A DNA stretch of 64,000 nucleotides from Mesorhizobium sp. B4-1-4 (GTDB lineage: Bacteria; Pseudomonadota; Alphaproteobacteria; Rhizobiales; Rhizobiaceae): contig NZ_CP083950.1 of the NCBI RefSeq assembly GCF_006439395.2, positions 6,003,001 through 6,067,000 on the forward strand, read 5' to 3'. The notes under the pieces were generated by a model, which searched no databases, was not told where the DNA came from, and saw only the letters and a list, made by a program, of their open reading frames with translations. Positions 1-8,326 of this stretch are shown one piece after another. The position numbers and the translations under genes were made by a program. Positions within the stretch are counted from its first letter, which is position 1. Each line of letters starts with the position of its first letter.

Positions 1-1494
1 CTTGCCGTAATATTGGCCGGATACGTGTAAGATGATGCTAGGGGGGTCAACTTCATTGATGATTTCGAGCATGCGGCGAATGATCGGTCGGCGCTTTTCA
101 GGCTCGACCGTCCCCTGCAGCTTCGACCCCAAGGCAAAATATTCTTCGTTTTCCCAAATTCCGACGAGATGAGCCCACGCACCGTTCGGCCCATACTCAC
201 GCCAGGGGTGGCCAAGGTGATCGAGGAACAGAGCTGTGTTGGAGGTGTCGAAGATCGCGTGTACCGGCTTCTGCTTGAGCTGTCCGGAGTTCTCCATCAT
301 TTGGATCCTCACATTCAAGCCGACGTCACGCCACATCTCGATCATCGCCTGGGCGCCGGAGACCTGGTTCGGGTAGTAATTGTTGAGGAGCCGGTAAGTG
401 ATCTCCTCACCGTTATAACCCGCTTCGGCCAGCAGCGACTTCGCCTTCTCCGGATCGTACGCGAGCGTCGGAAAGTCTTCGATGTACCCTGAGCCGTAGG
501 TCGGTAATTGGTAGCCGTTCGGAATGGGAAGCATGTTGTTCCACAGGCTTTCGATCAGCAACTTGCGATCAATCGCCAGGCTCATTGCTCTGCGGACGCG
601 CGGATCCTTGAGGACAGGGTCGGTCCTGTCGAAGACAAGGCTGCGGATGTTTTGCACAGGCCCGCCTGCCACCTCCAGTTCACCGCGATTGCTGATTTGT
701 GCAAATTGATCGGGGGGAATGTCCGTTACAAGATCGAGTTCGCCAGCCAGAAGTCCGTTCACGCGTGCCGCGAGCTCGGGGATGATGCGGTATTCGATGC
801 CGTCGAAACCAGGGCGGCCGCCCCAGTAGCCGTCATACGAAGCCAGGACGACATTTACATCCAGCTTCTGGCTAACGAAACGATAGGGGCCGGTCCCGAC
901 CGGAGCTACGGTCCACTTTTCCCACGAGCCCGCCGCAGTGAAGGCGTCTTTTGAGACGATCTCCGATCCCCATGAGGCCAATCGCTGCTCAAGGAGAGCA
1001 TCGGGGCCTTTGGTGCGAATGAGAACTGTGTGCGGGTCCACAATCTCCACATGGTCAAGCCCGTCAAGGAAGGCCAGGGCCTCGGTGGCGCCCGACCCGC
1101 CCGGTCCCAGAAGGTGAGCTCGGCCTAGGCTGAAAGCGACATCCTCGCCGGTCAGCGGGCTACCATCGTGAAAGGTCACCCCTTTGCGGAGGAAAACGCG
1201 AAGCGACTGCGCGTCGATCCGCTCCCAGCGCTCAGCGAGGCCAGGTTTCAGAGCCATGCTTGCATCCTGCTCGCGCGCGATCAATGTCTCGAAAACCTGA
1301 GGCATGATCCGCCGGATTGCGGTGTCGGTTGCGATCACCGGATCCAACGTCCGCGGATAGCCTGACATTCCGACACGCAACGTCTTGCGAGTTGTGTTCG
1401 CCGCTTGCCCGACACTCGGAATAAATGCTGTCGATACGGCAGCGGCTACAGCGCCTGCCAGAACGTCTCGCCTTGTAAGTTCGAACTTGGTCAT
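1..1494 (-). CDS. ABC transporter substrate-binding protein, family 5 (peptide type), C-terminus cut by window edge
   Basis: Periplasmic binding protein of the DppA/OppA class, which captures peptides, opines or similar solutes for an ABC importer. Reading the - strand from the ATG at 1494 gives an uninterrupted frame to the window edge. It opens with a Tat-like signal (TRRDVL followed by an Ala-rich hydrophobic stretch), then the family-5 pattern RTLDPVIATD near residue 48 and the motif VTFHDGSPLTGEDVAFSL. About 498 residues are visible out of a usual 510-540, so the last few dozen are outside the window. Its permease genes would lie beyond the left edge. The ligand cannot be told from sequence. 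Confidence 0.9.
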   Translation of the reverse strand, partial: MTKFELTRRDVLAGAVAAAVSTAFIPSVGQAANTTRKTLRVGMSGYPRTLDPVIATDTAIRRIMPQVFETLIAREQDASMALKPGLAERWERIDAQSLRVFLRKGVTFHDGSPLTGEDVAFSLGRAHLLGPGGSGATEALAFLDGLDHVEIVDPHTVLIRTKGPDALLEQRLASWGSEIVSKDAFTAAGSWEKWTVAPVGTGPYRFVSQKLDVNVVLASYDGYWGGRPGFDGIEYRIIPELAARVNGLLAGELDLVTDIPPDQFAQISNRGELEVAGGPVQNIRSLVFDRTDPVLKDPRVRRAMSLAIDRKLLIESLWNNMLPIPNGYQLPTYGSGYIEDFPTLAYDPEKAKSLLAEAGYNGEEITYRLLNNYYPNQVSGAQAMIEMWRDVGLNVRIQMMENSGQLKQKPVHAIFDTSNTALFLDHLGHPWREYGPNGAWAHLVGIWENEEYFALGSKLQGTVEPEKRRPIIRRMLEIINEVDPPSIILHVSGQYYGK

Positions 1495-2367
1495 GGGGGA
1501 ACTCCGCTGAAGTTGGCAATTCAGTGGCATCCCCAGATGACAGTCACATGACAGAATTTATGTGTTTATGTGAATTATTGCCCGTTAATGTGAAAATGTG
1601 TGTATCTCAGCTCTTGCGGCAGAACGTCTATGCAACAGAAAATGCAGATCTGATGGAGCAGGCTTGGAATGGTTATAAGACGGCCCAACTGCCGGCCCAG
1701 CTTGCAGAGGCGGATGGCTTCAATGATGGGTTTGAAGGTGAGGCGGCGGCAAGGATTTGGCGCGGCTATTGCGATGCGGCTCCATGCCGGACGGCGACAT
1801 CAGTTTCCTTAAGAGCAAACGGGATCCGACAAGGCGACCTGCTCCCTTTCGCGGCAGCCGTGAACCGTAGCGAATTCATCCGACATTAAGAAATCCGATC
1901 TGGAGCCACTGCTGTTGAAGGTGACGATTTTGATCGTAACGCACGAGATGCGTTTCGCACGCGATGTATCCGACCGGATCGTTGTCTTCGATTGGGGCGC
2001 GACCATTGAGCAGGGAGTCCTGATCGCATTTCTATCGATCCTCAAAACGAGCGGACCCGATCGTTCCCGCAATCCGCCTGAAGCATTGAGATCGACCGGA
2101 GCGGCAATGCTCGATATGGCAATGCTGCCAGAGCAGCGGAGGGCATCGATACATCCGGACGATGTCGATGCAATTCAGCAAATCGGAGTGCACGCTTCGG
2201 TGAGAAAGACTTGCGGGACTTGCCGGTTTGCCCCCTCAGATTGCCAATCTGCCGAAGACGCTACGTCGCGTGTTGCCGAATTTAGCGTGCGCGTCTCAAT
2301 CCCGCCCGCTGAGAACGAACGCGCCCATCGAATGCCATCCCTGGGAGCCGTTGCCGAGGATCCCACG
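1495..2367. other. Mostly non-coding stretch with a decayed ABC ATPase remnant
   Basis: About 870 bases separate the binding-protein gene from the LysR gene. A + strand reading frame at 1524-1889 has no recognisable domain and I do not call it a gene. The only recognisable coding trace is the ATPase fragment listed separately. The rest shows no coding pattern, RNA or repeat that I can support. Confidence 0.5.
1903..2075 (+). pseudogene. Remnant of a polar amino acid ABC transporter ATPase (GlnQ/HisP type)
   Basis: The + strand frame encodes VTILIVTHEM, then FARDVSDRIVVFD and EQG. This matches the H-loop and following C-terminal part of GlnQ-type ATPases (typical VVTHEMGFARDVADRVVFMD...IVEQG). 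No Walker A, signature or Walker B region lies in frame upstream, so only about 50 residues of a roughly 250-residue protein survive. It is probably the scar of a deleted amino acid transporter operon. Confidence 0.65.
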
Positions 2368-3264
2368 TCAATTCAGCTCTTCGGCAAATGCGTCTCGCAA
2401 CCAATTTAGGAAGTTGACCGTTGCCTTCGATGTTTTGCGCGCGGGATTGACCAATGCGACAAAGCCATCTTCAATTTTCAAAAACGGCGACCGCTCGACG
2501 AGCTTTCCGCTTCGAAGTTCATTGACGGCAAATCGGCGTTCGGTGAGCGCAACCCCCAGTCCTGCAGCCGCGGCGCCGAGGCACAGATGCATGTGGGGAA
2601 ACCGGATCTCAGAGCCGGTGATCACCTCGTTGCCGGTGACGGTCTGCCAGCTCAGCCATTCCTTGTCCATGCGGTCGTGCGAAATCCGGGTCGCAAAACT
2701 GAACCGGTTGCCTTCGGTCTGGAGCGGGTAGTCGGGGGCGGAAACGAGGCCGAACGACACCGGCCCAAGCGGTACTGCCTTTCGGTCGACGGTCGGTCGC
2801 GACAGCCGGTCCCAGCTCAGAGACAGATCGATGGCGTCACGACTGTGACGGCTCGCGCTGTCGTAGGAGCTTGACCCCATCGAGAGCTGAACCCGGCAAT
2901 TAGGGTGGTGCCGGTAAAACTCGGCGAGACGTGGCACGAGCCAGACCATAGCGAAGGTCGCGCTGCAGGTGATGTGCACGTGCATCTCGTCACGGCTTGC
3001 TTTCAGTTCCCCGTATCTTTCCTCGAGAAGATCGAACGCTTGGCTCACCGTCGCAAACAGTGCTTCTCCAGGACCATTTAGGCGAATGCCTGTCCCGACT
3101 TTTTCGAACAGCGAAAAGCCGAGTTGCTCCTGGAGGAGCTGAAGCTGTTTGGAGATCGCGCCATGAGTTCGACCGAGTTCTTCGGCCGCGCGTTTGACCG
3201 ATCCCAGGCGCGCCGTGGCTTCAAACGGGCGGAGATAGGAAAGGGGCGGCAGACTGCGTGGCAT
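2368..3264 (-). CDS. LysR-family transcriptional regulator (GcvA-like)
   Basis: A 298-residue DNA-binding regulator of normal LysR length. The N-terminal winged helix-turn-helix covers about residues 5-65, with RAAEELGRTHGAISKQLQLL as the recognition region. An effector-binding periplasmic-binding-protein-like domain follows. FEATARLGSVKRAAEELG and LFEKVGTGIRL are typical of the GcvA/AmpR branch. It is divergent from the phnG-N cluster that starts at 3745, with 480 bases between, so it is a candidate regulator of that cluster, which has no phnF of its own. The effector is unknown. Confidence 0.9.
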   Translation of the reverse strand: MPRSLPPLSYLRPFEATARLGSVKRAAEELGRTHGAISKQLQLLQEQLGFSLFEKVGTGIRLNGPGEALFATVSQAFDLLEERYGELKASRDEMHVHITCSATFAMVWLVPRLAEFYRHHPNCRVQLSMGSSSYDSASRHSRDAIDLSLSWDRLSRPTVDRKAVPLGPVSFGLVSAPDYPLQTEGNRFSFATRISHDRMDKEWLSWQTVTGNEVITGSEIRFPHMHLCLGAAAAGLGVALTERRFAVNELRSGKLVERSPFLKIEDGFVALVNPARKTSKATVNFLNWLRDAFAEELN

Positions 3265-3744
3265 CGGTTTCTCATCGGTGAGTAATTCTCACGGATTAGG
3301 TGAGCATTACGCCATTTTCTGCTGCCCGCGGGCACGCTAAAAATCCATGTATTGGTATCGGACAGGAAATAGCGGCGCAACGGATGGCGCAAAACTATGT
3401 GAGTTTTTGGCGAACGAGAGACTGACAAGTGAGAGGGAATCTCTCGGGGTGCTAGCCGATCTAGCGGGCTCCGAGGTGACTTCTGGATGTTGGGCATGGA
3501 GCGGCACCATGGGAGTGGCTCGGCCGATCAATCACCACGCACGTAGCGGTGGGATTGGTCGCTCGGAACCCTCACGGATCGCATCGAAAGCTTTCAGTGC
3601 GACGATATTGAAGGCTTTGCGCCCGCTGGCCCAAGCCGGCTGACCGCGCCCGAGAACCTTCGGCTTTAGACGGCCGCTTACCTCAATTCACTCGCCCGGC
3701 TTGCACCTGCGCGGCTGCGACCACATGACGAAAGAAGGACATTC
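3265..3744. other. Divergent intergenic region, LysR gene / phn set 1
   Basis: A 480-base region between a - strand LysR gene and the + strand phnG gene. It should hold both promoters. Apart from the inverted repeats next to the LysR start I see no clear PHO box (paired CTGTCAT) and no gene with a recognisable product. The phnG ribosome site AAGGA sits at 3736-3740, six bases before the ATG. Confidence 0.5.
3279..3304. promoter_or_regulatory. Candidate LysR binding site
   Basis: TGAGTAATTCTCA (3279-3291) is a 4+5+4 inverted repeat and is followed by another TGAG at 3301. It lies 15 bases upstream of the LysR start codon. LysR proteins usually bind dyads in the divergent promoter and repress themselves, so an autoregulatory site is plausible. 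The half-sites are only four bases, so the evidence is modest. Confidence 0.35.
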
Positions 3745-4203
3745 ATGGACTACGGGAGATCAGACGACGCAGTCGTCGCAAACTACAGTCACGGTGAAGC
3801 ACTCCGGATACTCGCCGCCAGCCGTCCGGCGTCGATCCGGGCCGTCGCCGAACGAATCCTCGACGATCTCGGCGAGGTCGTGGTCATCACCAATCGGACC
3901 GGCCTTGCGATGCTTCCCTATCAGGACACGGTCAAAGGAACGGCGTTTCATCTTGGAGAAGTGCTGGTCGCCGAAGCCCATATCGCTGTGCCGGGCCGCG
4001 GGGTCGAAGGCTACGGCGCGGTCGTCGGCCGCGACCTCGAGCAGGCCATGGCCATTGCCGTCATCGACGCGGCGATGGCTGCCCACCACGACACCGCCTC
4101 GATCGCCGAACTGCTGGATGCGGAACACGCCTATCAGCGAGAGGCCGACCGACAACGGCTGAGGAAGGTCGAGGCAACACGCGTGCAGATGGAGACCTTC
4201 TGA
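3745..4203 (+). CDS. phnG: PhnG, C-P lyase core complex subunit (set 1)
   Basis: PhnG is a small subunit of the PhnGHIJ complex, which with PhnI transfers a phosphonate onto the ribose C1' of ATP. The 152-residue product has the family pattern around GEVLVAEAHIAVPG, GYGAVVGRDLEQA and AVIDAAM, equal in position to the GYSWVQGRDKQHAERCALIDALM region of the E. coli protein as I recall it. It is first in an eight- to nine-gene operon, and its stop overlaps the phnH start. The N-terminus is divergent from the PhnG of set 2 in this window (42667-43104). In light of the altered PhnJ, its exact reaction is uncertain. Confidence 0.9.
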   Translation: MDYGRSDDAVVANYSHGEALRILAASRPASIRAVAERILDDLGEVVVITNRTGLAMLPYQDTVKGTAFHLGEVLVAEAHIAVPGRGVEGYGAVVGRDLEQAMAIAVIDAAMAAHHDTASIAELLDAEHAYQREADRQRLRKVEATRVQMETF

Positions 4204-4748
4204 TGACACTCGCCCTTGTTCCTACGGTCGACGACAGCCGCACCAATGCTGCCTTCGAGGAGATGATGTGGGCGCTCTCGCGGCCCGGGTTCGTGCGCAC
4301 GCTGCCCAGCGGTGGGTGGGCAGTGATGGCCGAAAGCCTGCTCGATCGAGAATGCTCGTTTCATGTGATGAACGATCCGGATTTCGCACAGTCCTTGGCC
4401 CGCAGCGGTGCCCGCGCCGTCTCCATAGATGCGGCCGACTACGTTTTCACAACGATCGAGACCGAGAACAAGGTTGCTGCTCTGTCGTCCTTGCGTATTG
4501 GCACACTTGCCTATCCGGACGAGGCTGCCACCCTGATTGCGCTGGTGCGCTTCGGCTTTGGCCAAGGACTGCGCCTGACCGGTCCTGGCATCAAGGACAG
4601 CGTGACGATCGCGCTCGATGGCGTCGATCCGTCTTTCTGGCGCATGCGCGCGAAGGCAATCCGCTACCCTCTTGGCTTTGACGTCTATCTTGTCGACGGC
4701 GACGACGTCATCGGCCTTCCCCGTTCGACAAGAATCGAGGTGCTCTGA
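4203..4748 (+). CDS. phnH: PhnH, C-P lyase core complex subunit (set 1)
   Basis: A 181-residue subunit of the PhnGHIJ core, with a fold related to PLP enzymes but without cofactor. It shows the family pattern: an N-terminal EEMMWALSRPG stretch near residue 20, LRLTGPGIKDS in the middle (here FGQGLRLTGPGIKD), and a C-terminal PLGFDVYLVDGDDVIGLPRSTRIEV. The same C-terminal signature ends the set 2 copy (PLGVDVFLIDDAQVIGLPRST). The ATG overlaps the phnG stop and its own stop overlaps phnI, so translation is coupled. Confidence 0.92.
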   Translation: MTLALVPTVDDSRTNAAFEEMMWALSRPGFVRTLPSGGWAVMAESLLDRECSFHVMNDPDFAQSLARSGARAVSIDAADYVFTTIETENKVAALSSLRIGTLAYPDEAATLIALVRFGFGQGLRLTGPGIKDSVTIALDGVDPSFWRMRAKAIRYPLGFDVYLVDGDDVIGLPRSTRIEVL

Positions 4749-5836
4749 TGGCCTATGTTGCAACCCGTGGCGGCGAACACGCCATCGAACAGGCGGAGCG
4801 TCTGTTCCGCAGCGATCTCGGCACAATCAGCAAGGATCGGGTCGAAGGCATTCGCAGCAGCCTGCCTTATCTGGTCGATCGTCTGATGGGCGAAGCCTCG
4901 CTCTATGAACCCGATCTTGCCGCACTGGCACTAGCCCAGGCCGGCGGAGATCTTTACGAAGCAGTCCTGCTTCTCAGGGCCTACCGGACGACGCAGCCGC
5001 GCATTGCCATCGCCGAGCCGGTGAAACAACCGGACCTGTTTACGGTCCGCCGTATCTCGGCGGCCTTCAAGGATATTCCGGGGGGTCAGATTCTGGGACC
5101 GACCCTAGACTATTCGCACCGCCTCTTACAGGTCGGCGTCCTGACCGGCGAGGACTACACGCCCGAGCCTGTGATCCCGGCGGCAAAGCCGGCTCCCGCC
5201 ACGCAGCCGTCCCTGACGGACTGGCAGAAGGCGCAAGGGCTGATCGCTGAACATCCGGTCGAGACGATCGCGCCGGAAGAGATCCCCGATCTAACCCGCG
5301 AGCCATTGCTGTTTCCGGTGCCGCGCGCTCACAAGCTGCAGAGCCTGGCGCGCGCCGACACGGGCGGAACGCTGGCGCTCGGCTATGCGACGACACGCGG
5401 TTACGGCGACATCCACCCGACAGTCAATGAAGTCCGTCTTGCCGAAGCCCCGGTCCTGTTGCGCCACCCGCGCGGCACGGTCTTCAGCGCGGGCCGTGTG
5501 CGGGTCAGTCAGGCAGAGATCATTTCCAAGTCGAAGAACCTCGAGCTCGGATTTTCGGCCACCTTCGGTTGGAACGAGGTCAAGGTGATCTCGGCGGCCA
5601 TCCTGGATCGGGCCACAAGCCAGCCAAATCCGCATGCGGCTTCGACTGAGGAGTTCGTGCTTTATCACACCGAGCCGGTCGAAAGCTCCGGCTTCTGTAT
5701 CCACTTCAAGCTTCCCCACTACGTCACGTTCCAGTCGACCCTCGATGCGTATCGGCGCGTCAAAGCCGATGGAGAGGCTAGCGGCTCAAAGCCGGTGATC
5801 AAGGAACCAGCCAAAAAGGAAGAGGTCGCGCTGTGA
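4748..5836 (+). CDS. phnI: PhnI, nucleosidase subunit of the C-P lyase complex (set 1)
   Basis: PhnI displaces adenine from ATP in the first committed step. The 362-residue product carries the conserved RRISAAFKDIPGGQILGPTLDYSHRLL region, TTRGYG, and a C-terminal IHFKLPHYVTFQ with histidines 319 and 324, which match the metal-region histidines of the family. It differs from the set 2 copy in places usually conserved: GYGRNHPF is GYGDIHPT here, and the FTRGYGLV segment is lost (LGFSATFG instead). It also has a lysine- and glutamate-rich tail. It is a divergent but apparently intact PhnI. Confidence 0.88.
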   Translation: MAYVATRGGEHAIEQAERLFRSDLGTISKDRVEGIRSSLPYLVDRLMGEASLYEPDLAALALAQAGGDLYEAVLLLRAYRTTQPRIAIAEPVKQPDLFTVRRISAAFKDIPGGQILGPTLDYSHRLLQVGVLTGEDYTPEPVIPAAKPAPATQPSLTDWQKAQGLIAEHPVETIAPEEIPDLTREPLLFPVPRAHKLQSLARADTGGTLALGYATTRGYGDIHPTVNEVRLAEAPVLLRHPRGTVFSAGRVRVSQAEIISKSKNLELGFSATFGWNEVKVISAAILDRATSQPNPHAASTEEFVLYHTEPVESSGFCIHFKLPHYVTFQSTLDAYRRVKADGEASGSKPVIKEPAKKEEVAL

Positions 5837-6744
5837 CACTCAATGAACTGACCAAGCCCTGGGCGGCCTTCAACTACGGCTTCCTCGACGAATCCGCCAA
5901 GCGTGAGCTGCGTCGCAAGATGCTGAAGGCAATCGCCATCCCAGGCTACCAGGTGCCTTATGCCAGTCGCGAGGTGCCGATGGCGCGCGGCTGGGGAACC
6001 GGCGGCCTGCAGGTAACGCTGACGCTCCTAAAGCCGACCTCTGTCGTCAAGGTCATCGACCAGGGGGCGGACGATTCTGTCAATGCCTGCAGCATCCGCA
6101 AGTTCTTCGGCCGCGTGGGCGGAGCGGTCGAGACAGAAGACACCGGTAAGGCGTCGATCATCCAGTCGCGCCACCGCATCCCTGAGGAGAAGCTGCGTGA
6201 GAACCAGGTGCTCGTCCTGCAGGTGCCTGATCCGGAACCTCTGCGGGCCGTCCAATCGGACATGTCGGTAGCCCGCGACATGCATGGCGACGCCGACTAC
6301 GGTCAGATGTGGCTCGTGCTTTACGAACAGCTGGTCAAATCCGGGCGCATCATGCAGGGGGCGAGTTACCCGAGCCTTGTCAATGGCCGCTATGTGATAT
6401 CGCCGTCCCCCATCCCGCGCTGGGACGTCAAGAAGCTTAATCAAGCCGATCACCTGACCATTCTGTCGGCCGGTCGCGAGAAGCGCCTCTACGCCGTTCC
6501 TCCGTACACAAAGGTCGAGCCGCTGGTGTTCGACGACGTGCCCTACCGGGTCGAGGATCATCAGGACAAGACCTGCTATCGCAGCCAGGTCACCGGCTTC
6601 TTCATGAACGAGCTACCGCAGGACGACGGTTCCTCCGCTTACGAACTCTCCGACAGCCACTTCGGAATCAAGCACATCCGCAAGGCGGGAGGTGAGCCGG
6701 TGGTCATCGGCGAGACCTGGTACAGACAAGGAAGGATGGATTGA
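5833..6744 (+). CDS. phnJ: PhnJ-like protein lacking most iron-sulfur cysteines (set 1)
   Basis: PhnJ is the radical-SAM enzyme that cuts the C-P bond of ribose 1-phosphonate 5-phosphate. This 303-residue protein (GTG start overlapping the phnI stop) is clearly a homolog: FNYGFLDE, IPGYQVPY with the glycyl-radical glycine at 38, GWGTGG, KVIDQGADD, QSRHRIPE, PSPIPRWD and AGREKRLYAVPPYTKVE are all present. The C-terminal cluster motif is not. Where set 2 PhnJ has C247-x2-C250-x21-C272-x5-C278, this protein has C248, S251, L272 and G278. The only other cysteine is C86. It also has about 25 extra C-terminal residues. Classical C-P lyase chemistry looks unlikely. The frame is open and codon use is normal, so it is not simple decay. 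Confidence 0.85.
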   Translation: MTLNELTKPWAAFNYGFLDESAKRELRRKMLKAIAIPGYQVPYASREVPMARGWGTGGLQVTLTLLKPTSVVKVIDQGADDSVNACSIRKFFGRVGGAVETEDTGKASIIQSRHRIPEEKLRENQVLVLQVPDPEPLRAVQSDMSVARDMHGDADYGQMWLVLYEQLVKSGRIMQGASYPSLVNGRYVISPSPIPRWDVKKLNQADHLTILSAGREKRLYAVPPYTKVEPLVFDDVPYRVEDHQDKTCYRSQVTGFFMNELPQDDGSSAYELSDSHFGIKHIRKAGGEPVVIGETWYRQGRMD

Positions 6745-7571
6745 TGGCGGGCCTGAACATACCAAACGCGGCGGGCCTGACACTCCAGCCGCCGCGTCTG
6801 ATGCTGACCGAGCCGATGCTAACCATGCGAGGCATCACCAAGAACTTCGGCGAAGTCAGGGCGCTCGGCGGCGTCGACATCACCGTCTATCCCGGCGAGG
6901 TGTTGGGCATCGTCGGCGAATCCGGCTCGGGCAAGTCGACGCTGCTTCGGATGATGAACTTGGAGGAGACTCCGGACACCGGCTCCTATCATCTAGCGCT
7001 GCCGGGCCAAGAAGACCGCGATCTGTTCAGTCTTGATCGCTTCGAGCGGCGCATGCTGAGAGCGCATCATATCGGCATCGTCTACCAGAATCCGCATCTC
7101 GGCCTTTTGATGAACCATACCAGCAGCGGCAATGTCGCCGAACGCCTGCTGATTGCCGGCAAGCGCAACTTCGCCGAATTGCGTGATCGGGCGCGTGAAT
7201 CTCTCGATGCGTCGGAGTTTCCAATCGAACGCATGGACGCGACGCCGCATGAATTGTCCGGCGGCATGCAGCAGCGCGTGCAGCTCGCCAAGGCCATCGC
7301 ACTGGAACCCGCCGTGCTCCTGCTCGATGAGCCGACCACCGGCCTTGATGTCAGCGTCCAGGCGCTGGTGCTCGACACGCTGAAGCGCCTGCAGCGAGAC
7401 CGGGCGATCACCATGGTCCTGGTCTCGCACGACCTCGGCGTCATCCGCACGATGGCCGATCGCGTGATGGTCATGCGGAGAGGGATCGTCGTCGAACAGG
7501 GCCTTGCCGACCAGATCTTCCAGGATCCGCAGCACGCCTATACCCAGCAGCTCGTGCACGCCAAGCTTTGA
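6741..7571 (+). CDS. phnK: PhnK, ABC-type ATPase of the C-P lyase complex (set 1)
   Basis: A 276-residue ATPase that binds the PhnGHIJ core and is not a membrane transporter subunit. Walker A is GESGSGKST near residue 60, the Q-loop region is YQNPHLGLL, the signature is LSGGMQQRVQLAKAI, Walker B is VLLLDEPTTGLD and the H-loop is VSHDLGV. The QNPHLGL pattern and the C-terminal YTQQLVHAKL are typical of PhnK and the oligopeptide ATPase group. It overlaps phnJ by four bases and is followed at once by phnL. Confidence 0.93.
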   Translation: MMAGLNIPNAAGLTLQPPRLMLTEPMLTMRGITKNFGEVRALGGVDITVYPGEVLGIVGESGSGKSTLLRMMNLEETPDTGSYHLALPGQEDRDLFSLDRFERRMLRAHHIGIVYQNPHLGLLMNHTSSGNVAERLLIAGKRNFAELRDRARESLDASEFPIERMDATPHELSGGMQQRVQLAKAIALEPAVLLLDEPTTGLDVSVQALVLDTLKRLQRDRAITMVLVSHDLGVIRTMADRVMVMRRGIVVEQGLADQIFQDPQHAYTQQLVHAKL

Positions 7572-7582
7572 GGGACATCGAC

Positions 7583-8326
7583 ATGAACATCCAGGTTCCC
7601 ATCCCAAAAATGCCCCCCGTGCTTCGTGTCGACGGGCTCTCGAAGCAGTTCGAGATGCATCACCTCAAACGCACGCTGTTTGCCTTCGAGAACATCAGCT
7701 TCGAACTGGGTGAAGGCGAGTTCATCCTGCTGAAGGGCGAGAACGGCGCCGGCAAGTCGACGCTGCTCAGAACGCTTTACCGCTCGTATTTGCCGCGCGC
7801 CGGCCATGTCTTCTACAACACCAAGGAAGGCATCATCGATCTCGCCTCGGCCGCCGACGTCGACATCGCCGTCCTGCGCCGCCGCGAGATCGGCTTCGTC
7901 ACCCAGTTCCTCAATGCCCGGCCAAGGGTCGCGGCCGAAGAACTTGTCGCGGAACCGTTGCGTCTCGCCGGCACACCGCATCAAGCCGCACTCGTCGAGG
8001 CTCGCCGTTGGCTCTCCGCCTTTGGCGTCAAGAAGCAGCTCTGGGCAGCCTATCCCTCGACCTTCTCCGGCGGTGAACAGCAGAAGGTCAATTTGGCCCG
8101 TGCTCTAATCCTGCCGCAACGCCTGTTGCTTCTCGACGAGCCGACCGCCTCGCTCGACCGCGACGCCCGCAAGGCGCTGGTCGAACGTCTCGCCGAACTC
8201 AAGGCCGCCGGTGTCGCGATGATCGGCGTCTTCCATCACCCCGAAGATGTCGAACACCTGATCGACCGGGAAATCCATCTGAAAGCTATCAAGATCGAGG
8301 ACGGCGCGGACCATGTGGCTGAATGA
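7583..8326 (+). CDS. phnL: PhnL, ABC-type ATPase of the C-P lyase pathway (set 1)
   Basis: A 247-residue ATPase partner of PhnK. Walker A is KGENGAGKST, the signature is FSGGEQQKVNLARAL and Walker B is LLLLDEPTASLD. The ATG at 7583 follows an AGGGA ribosome site (7571-7575). A TTG at 7568 that overlaps the phnK stop would add five residues and is also possible. The next gene, phnM, starts 14 bases before this stop. ATP hydrolysis by PhnL is known to help the C-P lyase complex, but its exact step is unsettled. Confidence 0.92.
   Translation: MNIQVPIPKMPPVLRVDGLSKQFEMHHLKRTLFAFENISFELGEGEFILLKGENGAGKSTLLRTLYRSYLPRAGHVFYNTKEGIIDLASAADVDIAVLRRREIGFVTQFLNARPRVAAEELVAEPLRLAGTPHQAALVEARRWLSAFGVKKQLWAAYPSTFSGGEQQKVNLARALILPQRLLLLDEPTASLDRDARKALVERLAELKAAGVAMIGVFHHPEDVEHLIDREIHLKAIKIEDGADHVAE

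Noticed and set aside
1524..1889. 121-residue open frame on the + strand
   Set aside because: No domain, unusual composition and a location among decayed sequence; no ribosome site that convinces.
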